64,000 bases of DNA from Pseudomonas tensinigenes (GCF_014268445.2 NZ_CP077089.1:1233501-1297500); one strand, 5' to 3'. Positions 9,424 through 20,097 are shown, counted from the stretch's first letter. Numbers and translations: made by a program. The notes: a model not told the origin generated them from the letters alone.

Positions 9424-10020
9424 ATGAAGCCGCTTTACCTCGCCTCCGGGTCGCCGCGTCGCCGTGAATTGCTCACGCAGATCGGCATTCCGTTCTCCGC
9501 CATCAGTGCGGATATCGACGAAACCCCGTTACCCGAAGAATCGCCGTCGACCTATGTCGAGCGTCTGGCGCGCGGCAAGGCCGAAGCCGGGCGTCGCAGC
9601 GTCGTGTCCGCTCAGCCATGCTGCGTGCTGGGTGCCGACACCGCCGTGGTGCTGGACGGCAAAATTCTTGGCAAACCGGTGGACGAAGCCGATGCATGCG
9701 CCATGCTGATGATGTTGTCCGGCAAGGAACATGAAGTGCTGACCGCCATTGCCGTGCTTGAAGACGAGCGCTGCGAATCACGGGTGGTGCGCAGTCTGGT
9801 GCGGTTCCGTCCGATCAGCGGTGAAGAAGCTGCTGCCTATTGGGCCAGCGGCGAGCCGCGGGACAAGGCCGGCGGTTATGGCATTCAGGGGCTCGGCGCG
9901 GTGTTTGTCGCCGGGCTCAATGGCAGTTACTCGGCGGTGGTCGGACTGCCAGTTTGCGAAACCGCAGAACTGTTAGGCCATTTCGGCATACCCTGTTGGC
10001 AAAACCTGAACGCGCAATAA
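9424..10020 (+). CDS. maf: Maf/YhdE-type nucleoside triphosphate pyrophosphatase
   Basis: A Maf-family protein of 198 residues. The YhdE subgroup hydrolyses dTTP and UTP (and modified bases) to monophosphates, a housecleaning role. It starts [17 protein letters not shown], with the family signature SGSPRRREL, and shows [16 protein letters not shown] (about residues 70-85) and the [10 protein letters not shown] loop (about 150-159). ATG 9424 follows GGGAGATG at a suitable distance; the in-frame extension upstream to 9355 lies in the mreD 3' end. The order mreBCD-maf-rng is the same as in E. coli (mreBCD-yhdE-rng), which supports the YhdE subgroup over YceF. Confidence 0.93.
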   Translation: MKPLYLASGSPRRRELLTQIGIPFSAISADIDETPLPEESPSTYVERLARGKAEAGRRSVVSAQPCCVLGADTAVVLDGKILGKPVDEADACAMLMMLSGKEHEVLTAIAVLEDERCESRVVRSLVRFRPISGEEAAAYWASGEPRDKAGGYGIQGLGAVFVAGLNGSYSAVVGLPVCETAELLGHFGIPCWQNLNAQ

Positions 10021-10078
10021 GCGTCGTACGAATCCAGATGCGGCCATTATCGTGAACATGCCTGAACGAGATCCTGCC

Positions 10079-11536
10079 ATGAGTGAAGAGATTCTGATCA
10101 ACATCACGCCGATGGAGTCGCGCGTGGCGGTGGTCGAAAACGGTGTGCTGCAAGAAGTCCATGTTGAGCGCACGCAAAAGCGCGGGATCGTCGGCAACAT
10201 CTATAAAGGCAAGATCGTCCGGGTACTGCCCGGGATGCAGGCGGCATTCGTCGACATCGGCCTGGACCGCGCCGCGTTCATTCATGCTGCCGAAATTTCT
10301 CTGCGTGAAGGCCCAGCGGTGGAAAGCATCAGCGCGCTGGTGCATGAAGGCCAAAGCCTTGTCGTGCAAGTCACCAAGGATCCGATCGGGTCGAAAGGCG
10401 CACGGTTGACCACGCAGCTGTCGATTCCGTCGCGCTATCTGGTGTACATGCCGCGCACCGCCCACGTTGGCATCTCGCTGAAAATTGAAGACGAAGCCGA
10501 GCGCGAACGCCTCAAGCAGGTGGTCAGCGATTGCGTGGCCAAAGAAGGCATCAAGGAGGCGGGCGGTTTCATTCTGCGCACCGCCGCCGAAGGCGCTGGC
10601 GCCGATGAAATCCTCATGGACATCCGTTACCTGCGGCGCCTGTGGGATCAGATCAACGAGCAGATCAAAACCATCTCCGCGCCTAGCGTGATTTACGAAG
10701 ACCTCGGTCTGGCGTTGCGTACGCTGCGTGATCTGGTCAACCCGAAGATCGAGAAGATCCGCATCGATTCCCGGGAAACCTTTCAGAAAACCACGCAGTT
10801 CGTCGCCGAACTGATGCCGGAAATCGCCGATCGTCTGGAGCATTACCCGGGTGAGCGGCCGATTTTTGACCTGTATGGCGTCGAAGACGAAATCCAGAAA
10901 GCCCTCGAACGCAAGGTGCCGCTGAAATCCGGCGGTTATCTGGTGGTGGATCCGGCGGAAGCCATGACCACGATCGATGTGAATACGGGCGCGTTCGTCG
11001 GCCATCGCAACCTCGAAGAAACCATCTTCAAGACCAATCTCGAAGCGGCCACCGCGATCGCCCGGCAGATGCGCCTGCGCAACCTTGGCGGGATCATCAT
11101 CATCGACTTCATCGACATGGAAGACGAAGAGCATCAGCGCCAAGTGCTGCGCACCCTGGAAAAACAACTGGAGCGCGATCACGCCAAGACCAACATCATC
11201 GGCATCACTGAGTTGGGCCTGGTGCAGATGACCCGCAAGCGTACCCGCGAAAGTCTCGAGCAAGTGCTGTGCGAACCGTGCAGCAGTTGCCAGGGCCGCG
11301 GCAAACTGAAAACCGCGGAAACCATCTGTTACGAGATTTTCCGCGAGATCCTCCGTGAAGCCCGGGCTTATCAGGCGGAGGGTTATCGGGTGCTGGCGAA
11401 CCAGAAAGTGGTCGACCGCTTGCTCGATGAAGAGTCGGGTAACGTCGCCGAGCTTGAAGGTTTCATTGGTCGCACCATACGCTTCCAGGTGGAAACCATG
11501 TATTCCCAGGAACAATATGACGTGGTGTTGCTCTGA
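10079..11536 (+). CDS. rng: Ribonuclease G
   Basis: RNase G, 485 residues, an endoribonuclease of the RNase E/G family that matures the 5' end of 16S rRNA and degrades some mRNAs. It has an S1 RNA-binding domain near the N-terminus (GNIYKGKIVRVLPGMQAAFVD region, about residues 38-60), the catalytic DNase I-like part with DVNTGAFVGHRNLEE and IIIIDFIDMEDEEH carrying acidic metal ligands (about residues 301-350), and the zinc-link cysteines CEPCSSC (about residues 400-406). There is no RNase E scaffold tail. ATG 10079 (MSEEILINITPMESR) fits family starts better than ATG 10052. Confidence 0.96.
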   Translation: MSEEILINITPMESRVAVVENGVLQEVHVERTQKRGIVGNIYKGKIVRVLPGMQAAFVDIGLDRAAFIHAAEISLREGPAVESISALVHEGQSLVVQVTKDPIGSKGARLTTQLSIPSRYLVYMPRTAHVGISLKIEDEAERERLKQVVSDCVAKEGIKEAGGFILRTAAEGAGADEILMDIRYLRRLWDQINEQIKTISAPSVIYEDLGLALRTLRDLVNPKIEKIRIDSRETFQKTTQFVAELMPEIADRLEHYPGERPIFDLYGVEDEIQKALERKVPLKSGGYLVVDPAEAMTTIDVNTGAFVGHRNLEETIFKTNLEAATAIARQMRLRNLGGIIIIDFIDMEDEEHQRQVLRTLEKQLERDHAKTNIIGITELGLVQMTRKRTRESLEQVLCEPCSSCQGRGKLKTAETICYEIFREILREARAYQAEGYRVLANQKVVDRLLDEESGNVAELEGFIGRTIRFQVETMYSQEQYDVVLL

Positions 11537-11611
11537 TCCCCTGCGTCACTTTTATTCCACCGCGGCTGGCCTCAGCTTTTCGCAGTATTTTTGCCATGGG
11601 AGCCGACTGAC

Positions 11612-14600
11612 ATGGAGCGTCTGACACGCATTTTGGCCGCACTCACCCGCTGGGGGCTGGGCCTGTGCGCGTTGGTTCTGGTGTTGATGGCGTTGTATGT
11701 CAGTCTCGGCCGCGAACTGTCCCCGCTGGTGGCTGAGTACCGAGCCGACATCGAGGACAAGGCCAGTGCCGCCCTTGGCATGCCGTTGCAGATCGGCGAA
11801 CTGGAAGGCAACTGGAGCGGTTTTGCCCCGATCCTGCTGGCCCACGACGTGATGGTCGGCAGTGGCGCCAATGCCTTGCGTCTGGATCGGGTGCGCGCGG
11901 TACCGGATTTGTGGGCCAGCCTGTTGGCGCGCGAAGTGCGCATTGCCCACCTGGAACTCAACGGCCTGAAAATCAGCCTCAAGGAAGCCGGGGACGGCAC
12001 TTGGGCACTGGAAGGTCTGCCGGTGCAGAACGATCAGCCGCTCGATCCGCAGCAATTGTTCAATCGCTCGCAAATGATTCAGCAACTGTCGGTACTCGAC
12101 AGTCAGGTGACCTTGCAGCCCCTCGATCACGCGCCACTGACGCTCACCTATGTCGGCCTCAATCTGAAAACCGGCGCCAGCCGTCAGCGCCTCGATGCCC
12201 GTTTGACGTTGCCGGATGGCCAGCCCGTTGCACTGAGCCTGCGCACGCGGATTCGCCCCGAGCAATGGCAGGACAGTGTGGTGGACGGTTACGCCAGCCT
12301 GCCGCAAAGCGACTGGTCGAAGTGGCTGCCGGAGCGTCTTACCCAGCAGTGGAATTTCTCCGAGATCAAGGCCGGCGGCGAACTCTGGGTCAATTGGGCC
12401 AAGGGCACGCTGCAAAGTGCCGCGTTACGCTTGAATGCACCACAACTGACCGGCGCCTACGCCGATCGCAAGCCGATCCAGATCAATAATCTGGCGCTTA
12501 ACGCCTACTACGAGAACAGTGATGAGGGCGCGACCGTTACCCTCGATTCACTGGCGATGAATTTCGGCGAAAACCGCTGGGAGTCACATGTACAGGTGAA
12601 GCAGACGCGCGCGACCGACAAGGTCGAAGAACTCTGGCACTTGCAGGCGGATCGCCTCGATCTGACCCCGATCACTCCACTGCTCAATGCCTTGGGGCCG
12701 TTACCGCAAGGTTTCGCCACGGCCGTTGATCATCTGAAAGTCACCGGTGGCCTGCGTAACGTGTTGCTGGATTTCCGCCCCAATGCCACTGACGGCAACA
12801 AATTCAGTTTCGCCACCAATCTGGATAACGTCGGTTTCGATGCCTACCACGGCGCGCCGGCGGCTCGGAACGTCAGCGGCAGCCTCAGCGGCAACCTCGA
12901 CGGTGGCGAGTTGCGCATGGACAGCAAGGATTTTGTCCTGCACCTCGACCCGATTTTCGCCAAGCCCTGGCAGTACATTCAGGCCAACGCACGCCTGACC
13001 TGGAAGCTCGATAAAGACGGCTTCACCCTGATCGCCCCGTATCTGAAGGTGCTCGGCGAGGAGGGCAAGATTGCCGGCGATTTCCTGATTCGCCTGCATT
13101 TCGATCATAGCCAGGAAGACTACATGGACCTGCGTGTCGGTCTGGTTGAGGGTGACGGTCGCTACACCGCCAAATACCTGCCCGAAGTCTTGAGTCCGGC
13201 GCTCGACGAGTGGCTGCGTACGGCAATCCTCAAAGGCGCAGTCGATCAGGGTTTCTTCCAGTATCAGGGTTCGCTGAGCAAGAATGCCGGTGAGGCCGAC
13301 CGCAGCATCAGCCTGTTCTTCAAGGTGCACGATGCCGAACTGGCGTTCCAGCCGGGCTGGCCGCACGTGAGCAAGGTCAGTGGTGATGTGTTCATCGAAG
13401 ACAGTGGCGTACGGATCTGGGCCAATAAAGGTCAGTTGCTCGACACTCAGGTCAGCGATGTCTTCGTCAATATTCCCCACGTACCGGCCGGGCAACACAC
13501 GCACATGTATCTCGATGGCGCGTTTGCCGGTGGCCTCGGTGATGGCCTGAAAATCCTTCAGGACGCACCGATCGGTACCGGTGAGACCTTTGCCGGTTGG
13601 GAAGGCGCGGGCGATCTGCAAGGCAAGCTCAAGCTCGATATCCCGCTGGACAAGGGCGGCGACCAGCCGAAAATCCTCGTCGACTTCAAAACCGCCAATG
13701 CCCGGCTGAAACTGGCTGAGCCGAAACTGGAGCTGACTCAGCTCAAAGGCGATTTCCGCTTTGACAGTGCCAAAGGACTCAGCGGGCAGAACATTGCGGC
13801 GCGCGCGTTCGACAAACCGGTGACTGCGCAGATATTCGCCGATGGCAGCCCTGGCAAACTCAGGACTCGGGTCGCGGCATCCGGGCAGGTCGAAGTGAAG
13901 AAACTCACCGACTGGCTGGGCGTGACACAACCATTGCCGGTTTCCGGAACCATTCCTTATCAATTGCAATTGAATCTGGACGGCGCCGACAGCCAGTTGC
14001 TGGTCAGCTCCAGCATGAAAGGTGTGGCGGTGGACTTGCCCGCGCCGTTCGGCATGGCGGCGGACGTCGGGCGCGATACGGTGTTCCGCATGACCTTGCA
14101 GGGGCAGGAGCGGCGTTACTGGGTCAACTACGACCAACTGGCCAATTTCACTTTTGCGGCACCACCGACGAACTTCGCCGATGGCCGAGGCGAGCTGTTC
14201 CTCGGAGCCGGCGAAGCCGTGCTGCCGGGTGCCAAAGGCCTGCGGATTCGTGGAGTACTGTCGGAGCTCGACGTCGCACCGTGGCAGGACCTGGCCAACA
14301 AATACGCCGGGCAGGATCCGGGCGGCAGCGCCAAGCAGTTGCTCAACAGTGCTGATTTCAAGGTTGGCAAACTCACGGCATTCGGGACTACGCTGGATCA
14401 GGCGTCGGTTCAGGTCAATCGCAAACCAGGCGCGTGGAACCTGGCCCTCGACAGCCAGCAGGCGAAAGGATCGGCAAGTCTTCCTGACGCCAAGGGCGTA
14501 CCGATTGCGGTCAATCTGCAATACGTGAAACTGCCGGCGCCGGACCCGACGGTACAGGCTGACGAAAATTCGCCAGACCCTTTGGTATCGGTCGACCCGA

Positions 14601-15418
14601 CGAAAATTCCGGCACTGGATATCACCGTCAATCAGCTGTTTCTGGGGCCGGATCTGGTCGGCGGCTGGTCGTTGAAGGTTCGGCCGACTGCCAAAGGCAT
14701 TGCCCTGAACAATCTCGACATGGGCCTCAAAGGCATCCTGTTGCAGGGTAACGGTGGCTGGGAAGGGCCGCCGGGCGCGACCACCAGTTGGTATAAGGGG
14801 CGCATTGGTGGCAAGAACCTCGCGGACGTCCTCAAGGGCTGGGGCTTTGCCCCGAGCGTGACCAGCGAAGAGTTTCACATGGACGTCGATGGCCGCTGGC
14901 CGGGCTCACCGGCATGGCTGGCGACCAAGCGCTTCTCCGGCACCCTCGACGCATCGCTGAACAAAGGCCAGTTTGTTGAAGTGGAGGGCGGCGCGCAGGC
15001 GTTGCGAGTGTTCGGTCTGCTCAACTTCAACTCCATCGGCCGCCGTTTGCGGCTGGACTTCTCCGATCTGTTCGGCAAAGGCTTGAGCTATGACCGGGTC
15101 AAAGGTTTGCTGGTCGCCACCAACGGTGTCTACGTGACCCGCGAACCGATCCGCCTGACCGGCCCTTCGAGCAATCTTGAACTCGACGGCACGCTGGATC
15201 TGGTCGGCGACAAGGTCGACGCCAAGTTGCTGGTGACGTTGCCGGTGACCAACAACCTGCCGATTGCGGCGCTGATCGTCGGCGCACCGGCGGTTGGCGG
15301 CGCGTTGTTCCTCATTGACAAGCTGATCGGCGACCGGGTGGCGCGCTTTGCCAGTGTGAAATACACCGTCAAAGGCCCATGGAAAGAGCCGAAAATCACC
15401 TTTGACAAGCCTTTTTGA
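11612..15418 (+). CDS. yhdP: YhdP family envelope protein (AsmA-like)
   Basis: A 1268-residue member of the AsmA-like family. In E. coli YhdP, TamB and YdbH form bridge-like proteins that carry phospholipids from inner to outer membrane. There is one N-terminal helix (LGLCALVLVLMALYVSLGRE) and then a very long periplasmic beta-rich part; the family DUF3971 and AsmA_2 domains should cover the middle and end. The C-terminal segment with FVEVEGGAQALRVFGLLNF and LIVGAPAVGGALFLIDKLIG fits YhdP. ATG 11612 is preferred to an in-frame TTG at 11591 because GGGAG lies just upstream. It follows rng by 75 bp, as in other pseudomonads. Confidence 0.9.
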   Translation: MERLTRILAALTRWGLGLCALVLVLMALYVSLGRELSPLVAEYRADIEDKASAALGMPLQIGELEGNWSGFAPILLAHDVMVGSGANALRLDRVRAVPDLWASLLAREVRIAHLELNGLKISLKEAGDGTWALEGLPVQNDQPLDPQQLFNRSQMIQQLSVLDSQVTLQPLDHAPLTLTYVGLNLKTGASRQRLDARLTLPDGQPVALSLRTRIRPEQWQDSVVDGYASLPQSDWSKWLPERLTQQWNFSEIKAGGELWVNWAKGTLQSAALRLNAPQLTGAYADRKPIQINNLALNAYYENSDEGATVTLDSLAMNFGENRWESHVQVKQTRATDKVEELWHLQADRLDLTPITPLLNALGPLPQGFATAVDHLKVTGGLRNVLLDFRPNATDGNKFSFATNLDNVGFDAYHGAPAARNVSGSLSGNLDGGELRMDSKDFVLHLDPIFAKPWQYIQANARLTWKLDKDGFTLIAPYLKVLGEEGKIAGDFLIRLHFDHSQEDYMDLRVGLVEGDGRYTAKYLPEVLSPALDEWLRTAILKGAVDQGFFQYQGSLSKNAGEADRSISLFFKVHDAELAFQPGWPHVSKVSGDVFIEDSGVRIWANKGQLLDTQVSDVFVNIPHVPAGQHTHMYLDGAFAGGLGDGLKILQDAPIGTGETFAGWEGAGDLQGKLKLDIPLDKGGDQPKILVDFKTANARLKLAEPKLELTQLKGDFRFDSAKGLSGQNIAARAFDKPVTAQIFADGSPGKLRTRVAASGQVEVKKLTDWLGVTQPLPVSGTIPYQLQLNLDGADSQLLVSSSMKGVAVDLPAPFGMAADVGRDTVFRMTLQGQERRYWVNYDQLANFTFAAPPTNFADGRGELFLGAGEAVLPGAKGLRIRGVLSELDVAPWQDLANKYAGQDPGGSAKQLLNSADFKVGKLTAFGTTLDQASVQVNRKPGAWNLALDSQQAKGSASLPDAKGVPIAVNLQYVKLPAPDPTVQADENSPDPLVSVDPTKIPALDITVNQLFLGPDLVGGWSLKVRPTAKGIALNNLDMGLKGILLQGNGGWEGPPGATTSWYKGRIGGKNLADVLKGWGFAPSVTSEEFHMDVDGRWPGSPAWLATKRFSGTLDASLNKGQFVEVEGGAQALRVFGLLNFNSIGRRLRLDFSDLFGKGLSYDRVKGLLVATNGVYVTREPIRLTGPSSNLELDGTLDLVGDKVDAKLLVTLPVTNNLPIAALIVGAPAVGGALFLIDKLIGDRVARFASVKYTVKGPWKEPKITFDKPF

Positions 15419-15439
15419 GTAGCATGACTCTATTGCCGA

Positions 15440-15524
15440 TGTAGGAGCTGCCGCAGGCTGCGATCTTTTGATTTTGCTTTCTAAGAGCCAGATCAAAAGA
15501 TCGCAGCCTGCGGCAGCTCCTACA
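15440..15524. repeat. Inverted repeat pair, GTAGGAGCTGCCGC family
   Basis: TGTAGGAGCTGCCGCAGGCT...GATCTTTT on the left is repeated inverted on the right, with about 25 bp between arms. It fills the space between yhdP and the Nit-type hydrolase gene. This is the second dispersed repeat family of the window, distinct in sequence from the GTGGGAGCGAGC family. Confidence 0.92.
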
Positions 15525-15553
15525 CGGTTATGTGCAGATCCCGAGGAGTGGCC

Positions 15554-16414
15554 ATGTCTTTAGCGGTGATTCAAATGGTCAGCCAGAGCGACGTGCTGGC
15601 CAATCTGGCTCAGGCCCGACGCCTGCTCGAACAGGCTGCAGCCGGCGGTGCGAAGCTCGCGGTGCTGCCGGAAAACTTCGCCGCCATGGGCCGTCGCGAC
15701 GTCGCTGACATCGGCCGTGCCGAAGCATTGGGCGAAGGACCGATCCTGCCGTGGTTGAAACAGACCGCTCGCGACCTCAAGTTATGGATAGTGGCTGGCA
15801 CTTTACCGTTGCCGCCGGTTGATCAACCGACGGCCAAGGCCAATGCCTGCTCGTTGCTGGTCGATGATCAGGGCGAAACCGTTGCCCGCTATGACAAGTT
15901 GCACCTGTTCGATGTCGATGTGGCGGACAATCGCGGCCGTTATCGCGAATCCGATGACTATGCTTATGGCAGTGGCGTCGTGGTTGCCGACACGCCGGTG
16001 GGCAAGCTCGGTCTGACTGTGTGTTATGACTTGCGCTTTCCCGAGTTGTACAGCGAATTGCGTGCCGCCGGTGCCGAGTTGATTACCGCACCGTCGGCCT
16101 TTACTGCGGTGACAGGCGCAGCGCACTGGGATGTCTTGATCCGTGCGCGGGCCATCGAGACACAGTGTTATGTACTGGCCGCAGCGCAAGGCGGAACCCA
16201 TCCGGGACCGCGGGAAACCTTCGGCCATGCGGCGATTATCGACCCGTGGGGCCGTGTGCTGGCGAGTCAGGATCAAGGCGAAGCGGTGTTGTTGGCCGAA
16301 CGCGACAGTATTGAACAAGCGTCCATCAGGGCGCGAATGCCGGTGGTGAGTCATCGGCGGTTTTTCTCGCAGGGCGCACAGCGGCCTGCTTCAGAACACG
16401 AATTTAAGGCGTAA
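15554..16414 (+). CDS. Carbon-nitrogen hydrolase, Nit/YbeM-type amidase
   Basis: A 286-residue nitrilase-superfamily amidase. The catalytic triad is visible: Glu in [10 protein letters not shown] (about residue 43), Lys in [12 protein letters not shown] (about 115) and Cys in [12 protein letters not shown] (about 157). The DVDV and RFPELY context resembles Nit1/YbeM, which hydrolyses deaminated glutathione to 2-oxoglutarate and cysteinylglycine, a metabolite-repair role; I infer that function. The start at ATG 15554 follows GAGGAG. It ends 4 bp before tldD, so the two are probably cotranscribed. Confidence 0.88.
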   Translation: MSLAVIQMVSQSDVLANLAQARRLLEQAAAGGAKLAVLPENFAAMGRRDVADIGRAEALGEGPILPWLKQTARDLKLWIVAGTLPLPPVDQPTAKANACSLLVDDQGETVARYDKLHLFDVDVADNRGRYRESDDYAYGSGVVVADTPVGKLGLTVCYDLRFPELYSELRAAGAELITAPSAFTAVTGAAHWDVLIRARAIETQCYVLAAAQGGTHPGPRETFGHAAIIDPWGRVLASQDQGEAVLLAERDSIEQASIRARMPVVSHRRFFSQGAQRPASEHEFKA

Positions 16415-16418
16415 ACCT

Positions 16419-17861
16419 ATGAGCGAGTTGTTGTCCTCAGTCAGTGATCACCTGTTGGCGCCCGGCGGCGTGACGATCGAGAGCCTGCAAGGCGTGCTCG
16501 GTGATCTGGCCGGTCCTGGCATCGATGCGGCCGACCTGTATTTCCAGGGCCAGATTTCCGAGTCCTGGGCGCTGGAAGACGGCATCGTCAAGGAAGGCAG
16601 CTTCAACCTCGACCAGGGTGTCGGCGTGCGCGCGCAGTCCGGTGAGAAAACCGGTTTTGCCTACAGCAACGCGATCACCCTCGAAGCGCTCGGCGCAGCG
16701 GCCCGTGCCGCGCGTTCGATCTCCCGGGCCGGGCAGAACGGCACGGTGCAGGCGTTCACCACTCAAGACGTCGCGCAACTGTACGCGCCGGATAATCCGC
16801 TTGAAGTATTGAGCCGGGCCGAGAAAGTCGAGCTGCTCAAACGCATCGACGTCGCCACCCGCGCGCTCGACCCGCGTATCCAGCAGGTCAGCGTCAGCAT
16901 GGCCGGGGTCTGGGAGCGGATTCTGGTGGCGTCCACCGACGGCGGCCTGGCGGCGGATGTGCGGCCACTGGTGCGCTTCAACGTCAGCGTGATCGTTGAG
17001 CAGAATGGCCGTCGCGAGCGCGGCGGACATGGCGGCGGCGGGCGTACCGACTACCGTTATTTCCTCGCCGAAGACCGCGCCATGGGCTATGCCCGTGAAG
17101 CGCTGCGTCAGGCGCTGGTGAATCTGGAAGCGATTCCGGCACCGGCCGGTACCCTGCCGGTGGTGTTGGGTTCGGGCTGGTCTGGCGTGCTGTTGCACGA
17201 AGCGGTCGGCCACGGTCTGGAAGGTGATTTCAACCGTAAGGGCAGTTCGGCGTACAGCGGTCGTATGGGTGAAATGGTTGCGTCGAAACTCTGCACCATC
17301 GTCGATGACGGCACCTTGAGCGGTCGTCGCGGTTCGCTGAGTGTCGACGACGAAGGCACGCCGACCGAGTGCACCACGCTGATCGAAAACGGCGTACTCA
17401 AGGGCTATATGCAAGACAAGCTCAACGCGCGGTTGATGGGCGTGGCCCGCACCGGTAACGGTCGTCGTGAATCCTACGCACACCTGCCGATGCCGCGAAT
17501 GACCAACACCTACATGCTCGGCGGCGAAAGCGATCCGGCGGAAATCATTGCTTCGGTGAAGAAGGGCATCTACTGCGCCAACCTCGGCGGCGGTCAGGTC
17601 GATATCACCAGCGGCAAGTTCGTGTTCTCCACCAGCGAGGCGTACCTGATCGAAGACGGCAAGATCACTGCGCCGGTCAAAGGCGCGACGTTGATCGGCA
17701 ACGGCCCCGAGGCGATGAGCCGGGTGTCGATGGTCGGTAACGATCTGGCGCTGGACAGCGGTGTGGGCACGTGCGGCAAGGATGGGCAATCGGTGCCGGT
17801 AGGCGTCGGTCAGCCGACGTTGAAGATCGATGCGATCACCGTGGGTGGCACGGGCGCATAA
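16419..17861 (+). CDS. tldD: Metalloprotease TldD
   Basis: TldD, 480 residues, the catalytic subunit of the TldD/TldE zinc protease that degrades unfolded peptides, matures microcin B17 and cleaves CcdA. The metal site [12 protein letters not shown] (HExxxH type, about residues 265-276) is intact. The C-terminal domain contains [20 protein letters not shown]. Length is normal. It is immediately downstream of the Nit-type gene; its partner pmbA lies 0.7 kb on, beyond the divergent darP. Confidence 0.96.
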   Translation: MSELLSSVSDHLLAPGGVTIESLQGVLGDLAGPGIDAADLYFQGQISESWALEDGIVKEGSFNLDQGVGVRAQSGEKTGFAYSNAITLEALGAAARAARSISRAGQNGTVQAFTTQDVAQLYAPDNPLEVLSRAEKVELLKRIDVATRALDPRIQQVSVSMAGVWERILVASTDGGLAADVRPLVRFNVSVIVEQNGRRERGGHGGGGRTDYRYFLAEDRAMGYAREALRQALVNLEAIPAPAGTLPVVLGSGWSGVLLHEAVGHGLEGDFNRKGSSAYSGRMGEMVASKLCTIVDDGTLSGRRGSLSVDDEGTPTECTTLIENGVLKGYMQDKLNARLMGVARTGNGRRESYAHLPMPRMTNTYMLGGESDPAEIIASVKKGIYCANLGGGQVDITSGKFVFSTSEAYLIEDGKITAPVKGATLIGNGPEAMSRVSMVGNDLALDSGVGTCGKDGQSVPVGVGQPTLKIDAITVGGTGA

Positions 17862-17870
17862 ATAAACGTG

Positions 17871-17941
17871 TGTAGGAGCTGCCGCAGGCTGCGATCTTTG
17901 CTCTTAAGATCAAAAGATCGCAGCCTGCGGCAGCTCCTACA
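17871..17941. repeat. Inverted repeat pair, GTAGGAGCTGCCGC family
   Basis: Two inverted arms (TGTAGGAGCTGCCGCAGGCT and its complement) with a very short central spacer, 71 bp in total, filling the gap between the convergent tldD and darP genes. It may serve as a shared bidirectional stop for both transcripts, since no other terminator is seen. Confidence 0.92.
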
Positions 17942-17951
17942 GGGTCGAATA

Positions 17952-18476
17952 TCAACGCAGACCGCGTTGAGTCTCGTCCAGCTCACGGATGTACTTGAAG
18001 ATCTTGCGGCTGGAAGCAGGAGGTTTGTTTTGCGCAACCTCGTGCTGAGCCTGACGGATCAGGGAACGCAATTGCTGGCGATCGGCGTCCGGGTACTCGA
18101 CGACGAATTTTTCCAGCACGGCATCGTCGCCTGCGATCAGGCGATCACGCCAGCGTTCGAGATTGTGGAAACGCTCGTTGTACTGACGAGTCGAGGCATC
18201 GAGTTGATCGAGCAAGGTCAGAATCGCGTCAGTGTCCTGATCGCGCATCAGTTTGCCGATGAACTGCAAGTGCCGTTTACGCGCGATGTTCGCGGTGTGC
18301 TTGGGCGCATCGGCCAGAGCCCGGCGCATGGCGTCGGTCAGCGGCAGTTTTGCGATCAAGTCTGGCTTGAGTGTTGTCAGGCGCTCGCCGAGGTCAACCA
18401 GAGCATGCAGCTCGCGTTTGACCTGAGATTTGCTTTTTTCTCCCGTATCGAGGGAGTCGTCGTAAGAATCAACCAT
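17952..18476 (-). CDS. darP: Ribosome-associated protein DarP (YjgA, DUF615)
   Basis: A 174-residue DUF615 protein. E. coli YjgA/DarP binds late 50S precursors and promotes maturation of the peptidyl-transferase centre. The sequence is charged and helical: [19 protein letters not shown] near the N-terminus, [20 protein letters not shown] in the middle and a C-terminal region ending in [13 protein letters not shown]. The start [18 protein letters not shown] at 18476 fits the family better than a start five codons upstream. It is divergent from pmbA and convergent with tldD. Confidence 0.93.
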   Translation of the reverse strand: MVDSYDDSLDTGEKSKSQVKRELHALVDLGERLTTLKPDLIAKLPLTDAMRRALADAPKHTANIARKRHLQFIGKLMRDQDTDAILTLLDQLDASTRQYNERFHNLERWRDRLIAGDDAVLEKFVVEYPDADRQQLRSLIRQAQHEVAQNKPPASSRKIFKYIRELDETQRGLR

Positions 18477-18584
18477 GGTGGCAGTCCGCAAAGAAACGCC
18501 GCCATGATAACCAGTCGGGGGCCGCTTGTCCGGCCCGGTCGCTCGATGACCCTAGCCGAAAGCAGAATTTGAGTGGAGATGAGC

Positions 18585-19931
18585 ATGAGTGCAGTTCAAA
18601 GCGTCGGCCCGCAGGCATTGCCGGCACTGCAGGAACAGGTCGAGCAGATCATCGCCGAAGCCAAGCGTCAGGGCGCCAGCGCCTGCGAAGTAGCCGTGTC
18701 GCTGGAGCAGGGACTGTCGACTTCAGTGCGTCAGCGCGAAGTCGAAACGGTCGAGTTCAATCGTGATCAGGGCTTTGGCATCACGCTGTATGTAGGTCAG
18801 CGCAAAGGCTCGGCCAGCACCTCTGCCACCGGACCGGACGCCATTCGCGAAACCGTCGCGGCGGCACTGGCTATCGCCAAACACACCTCCGAAGACGAGG
18901 CCTCGGGCCTGGCCGATGCGGCGTTGATGGCCAAGGAACAGCACGATTTCGATCTGTTCCACGAGTGGGACATCACGCCGGAGCAGGCCATCGAGAAGGC
19001 CTTGCTCTGTGAAGCAGCGGCATTCGACGCCGATGCGCGGATCAAGAACGCTGACGGCACCACCCTCAGCACTCATCAGGGCTGCCGTGTGTACGGCAAC
19101 AGTCACGGTTTCATCGGTGGCTATGCATCGACCCGGCACAGCTTGAGTTGCGTGATGATCGCCGAGGCCGACGGCCAGATGCAGCGCGATTACTGGTACG
19201 ACGTGAGCCGCCAGGGCGAATTGCTCGCCGATCCGGTCAGCATCGGTAAGCGTGCTGCGCAACGAGCCGCGAGTCGCCTGGGCGCGCGGCCGGTGCCGAC
19301 CTGCGAAGTGCCAGTGCTGTTTTCTGCCGAACTGGCCGGTGGCCTGTTCGGCAGTTTTCTTTCCGCAGTGTCCGGCGGCAGTCTGTATCGCAAATCGTCG
19401 TTCCTTGAAGGCACTCTGGGGCAAAAATTGTTCCCGGAATGGCTGACCATCGATGAGCGTCCGCACCTGATGCGCGCAATGGGCAGTGCTTCGTATGACG
19501 GTGACGGCCTGGCGACGTACGCCAAACCGTTCGTCGAAAAGGGCGAATTGGTCTCGTACATTCTCGGCACTTACTCCGGACGCAAACTAGGCATGCCGAG
19601 CACCGCTAACGCGGGTGGCGTGCACAACCTGTTCGTCACTCATGGCGATGAGGATCAGGCCGCACTGTTGAAGCGCATGGGCCGTGGCTTGTTGGTCACC
19701 GAATTGATGGGCCATGGCTTGAACATGGTCACCGGCGACTATTCACGCGGGGCGGCAGGTTTCTGGGTCGAGAACGGCGAAATCCAGTTCGCGGTGCAGG
19801 AAGTGACCATTGCCGGCAACATGCGCGACATGTTCAAGCAGATCGTTGCCGTGGGTAATGACCTGGAACTGCGTAGCAACATTCGCACAGGTTCGGTGTT
19901 GATCGAACGGATGACCGTCGCGGGCAGCTAA
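18585..19931 (+). CDS. pmbA: Metalloprotease PmbA (TldE)
   Basis: PmbA/TldE, 448 residues, the non-catalytic half of the TldD/TldE heterodimer. It shares the fold but lacks an HExxxH motif, as expected. Visible features are the start MSAVQSVGPQALPALQEQ, the GFGITLYVGQRKGSAS segment (about residues 66-81), and the C-terminal TELMGHGLNMVTGDYSRGAA and GNMRDMFKQIVAVGNDLE. Three possible starts (GTG 18573, ATG 18579, ATG 18585) lie within 12 bp; the last best fits the GTGGAG sequence. A clear intrinsic terminator follows. Confidence 0.96.
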   Translation: MSAVQSVGPQALPALQEQVEQIIAEAKRQGASACEVAVSLEQGLSTSVRQREVETVEFNRDQGFGITLYVGQRKGSASTSATGPDAIRETVAAALAIAKHTSEDEASGLADAALMAKEQHDFDLFHEWDITPEQAIEKALLCEAAAFDADARIKNADGTTLSTHQGCRVYGNSHGFIGGYASTRHSLSCVMIAEADGQMQRDYWYDVSRQGELLADPVSIGKRAAQRAASRLGARPVPTCEVPVLFSAELAGGLFGSFLSAVSGGSLYRKSSFLEGTLGQKLFPEWLTIDERPHLMRAMGSASYDGDGLATYAKPFVEKGELVSYILGTYSGRKLGMPSTANAGGVHNLFVTHGDEDQAALLKRMGRGLLVTELMGHGLNMVTGDYSRGAAGFWVENGEIQFAVQEVTIAGNMRDMFKQIVAVGNDLELRSNIRTGSVLIERMTVAGS

Positions 19932-19949
19932 ACCCCAGCCGTCATACAC

Positions 19950-19990
19950 AAAAGGCGCGCCACCTCATCGGGTGGCGCGCCTTTTTTATT
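19950..19990 (+). terminator. Rho-independent terminator after pmbA
   Basis: A perfect GC-rich stem (AGGCGCGCCACC and GGTGGCGCGCCT) with a TCATCG loop, followed by a run of six T. It begins 19 bp after the pmbA stop codon. Confidence 0.95.
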
Positions 19991-20009
19991 GGCTCCACAC
20001 AAAACCAAT

Positions 20010-20097
20010 GTGGGAGCGAGCCTGCTCGCGAAAGCGATTTTACTGCCGACCGCCAAGGTGACTGACACGACGCCTTCGCGAGCAGGCTCGCTCCCAC
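20010..20097. repeat. REP pair (REPIN), GTGGGAGCGAGC family
   Basis: Inverted pair of REP cores, 88 bp overall, placed between the pmbA terminator and the Fur-box promoter of fagA. Its position just upstream of a promoter, not in a 3' end, is notable. Confidence 0.92.

Noticed and set aside
12701..14878. A 725-codon open frame antisense to yhdP
   Set aside because: It mirrors the codon structure of yhdP in high-GC DNA, has no recognisable domain and no ribosome site; yhdP is clearly the real gene.
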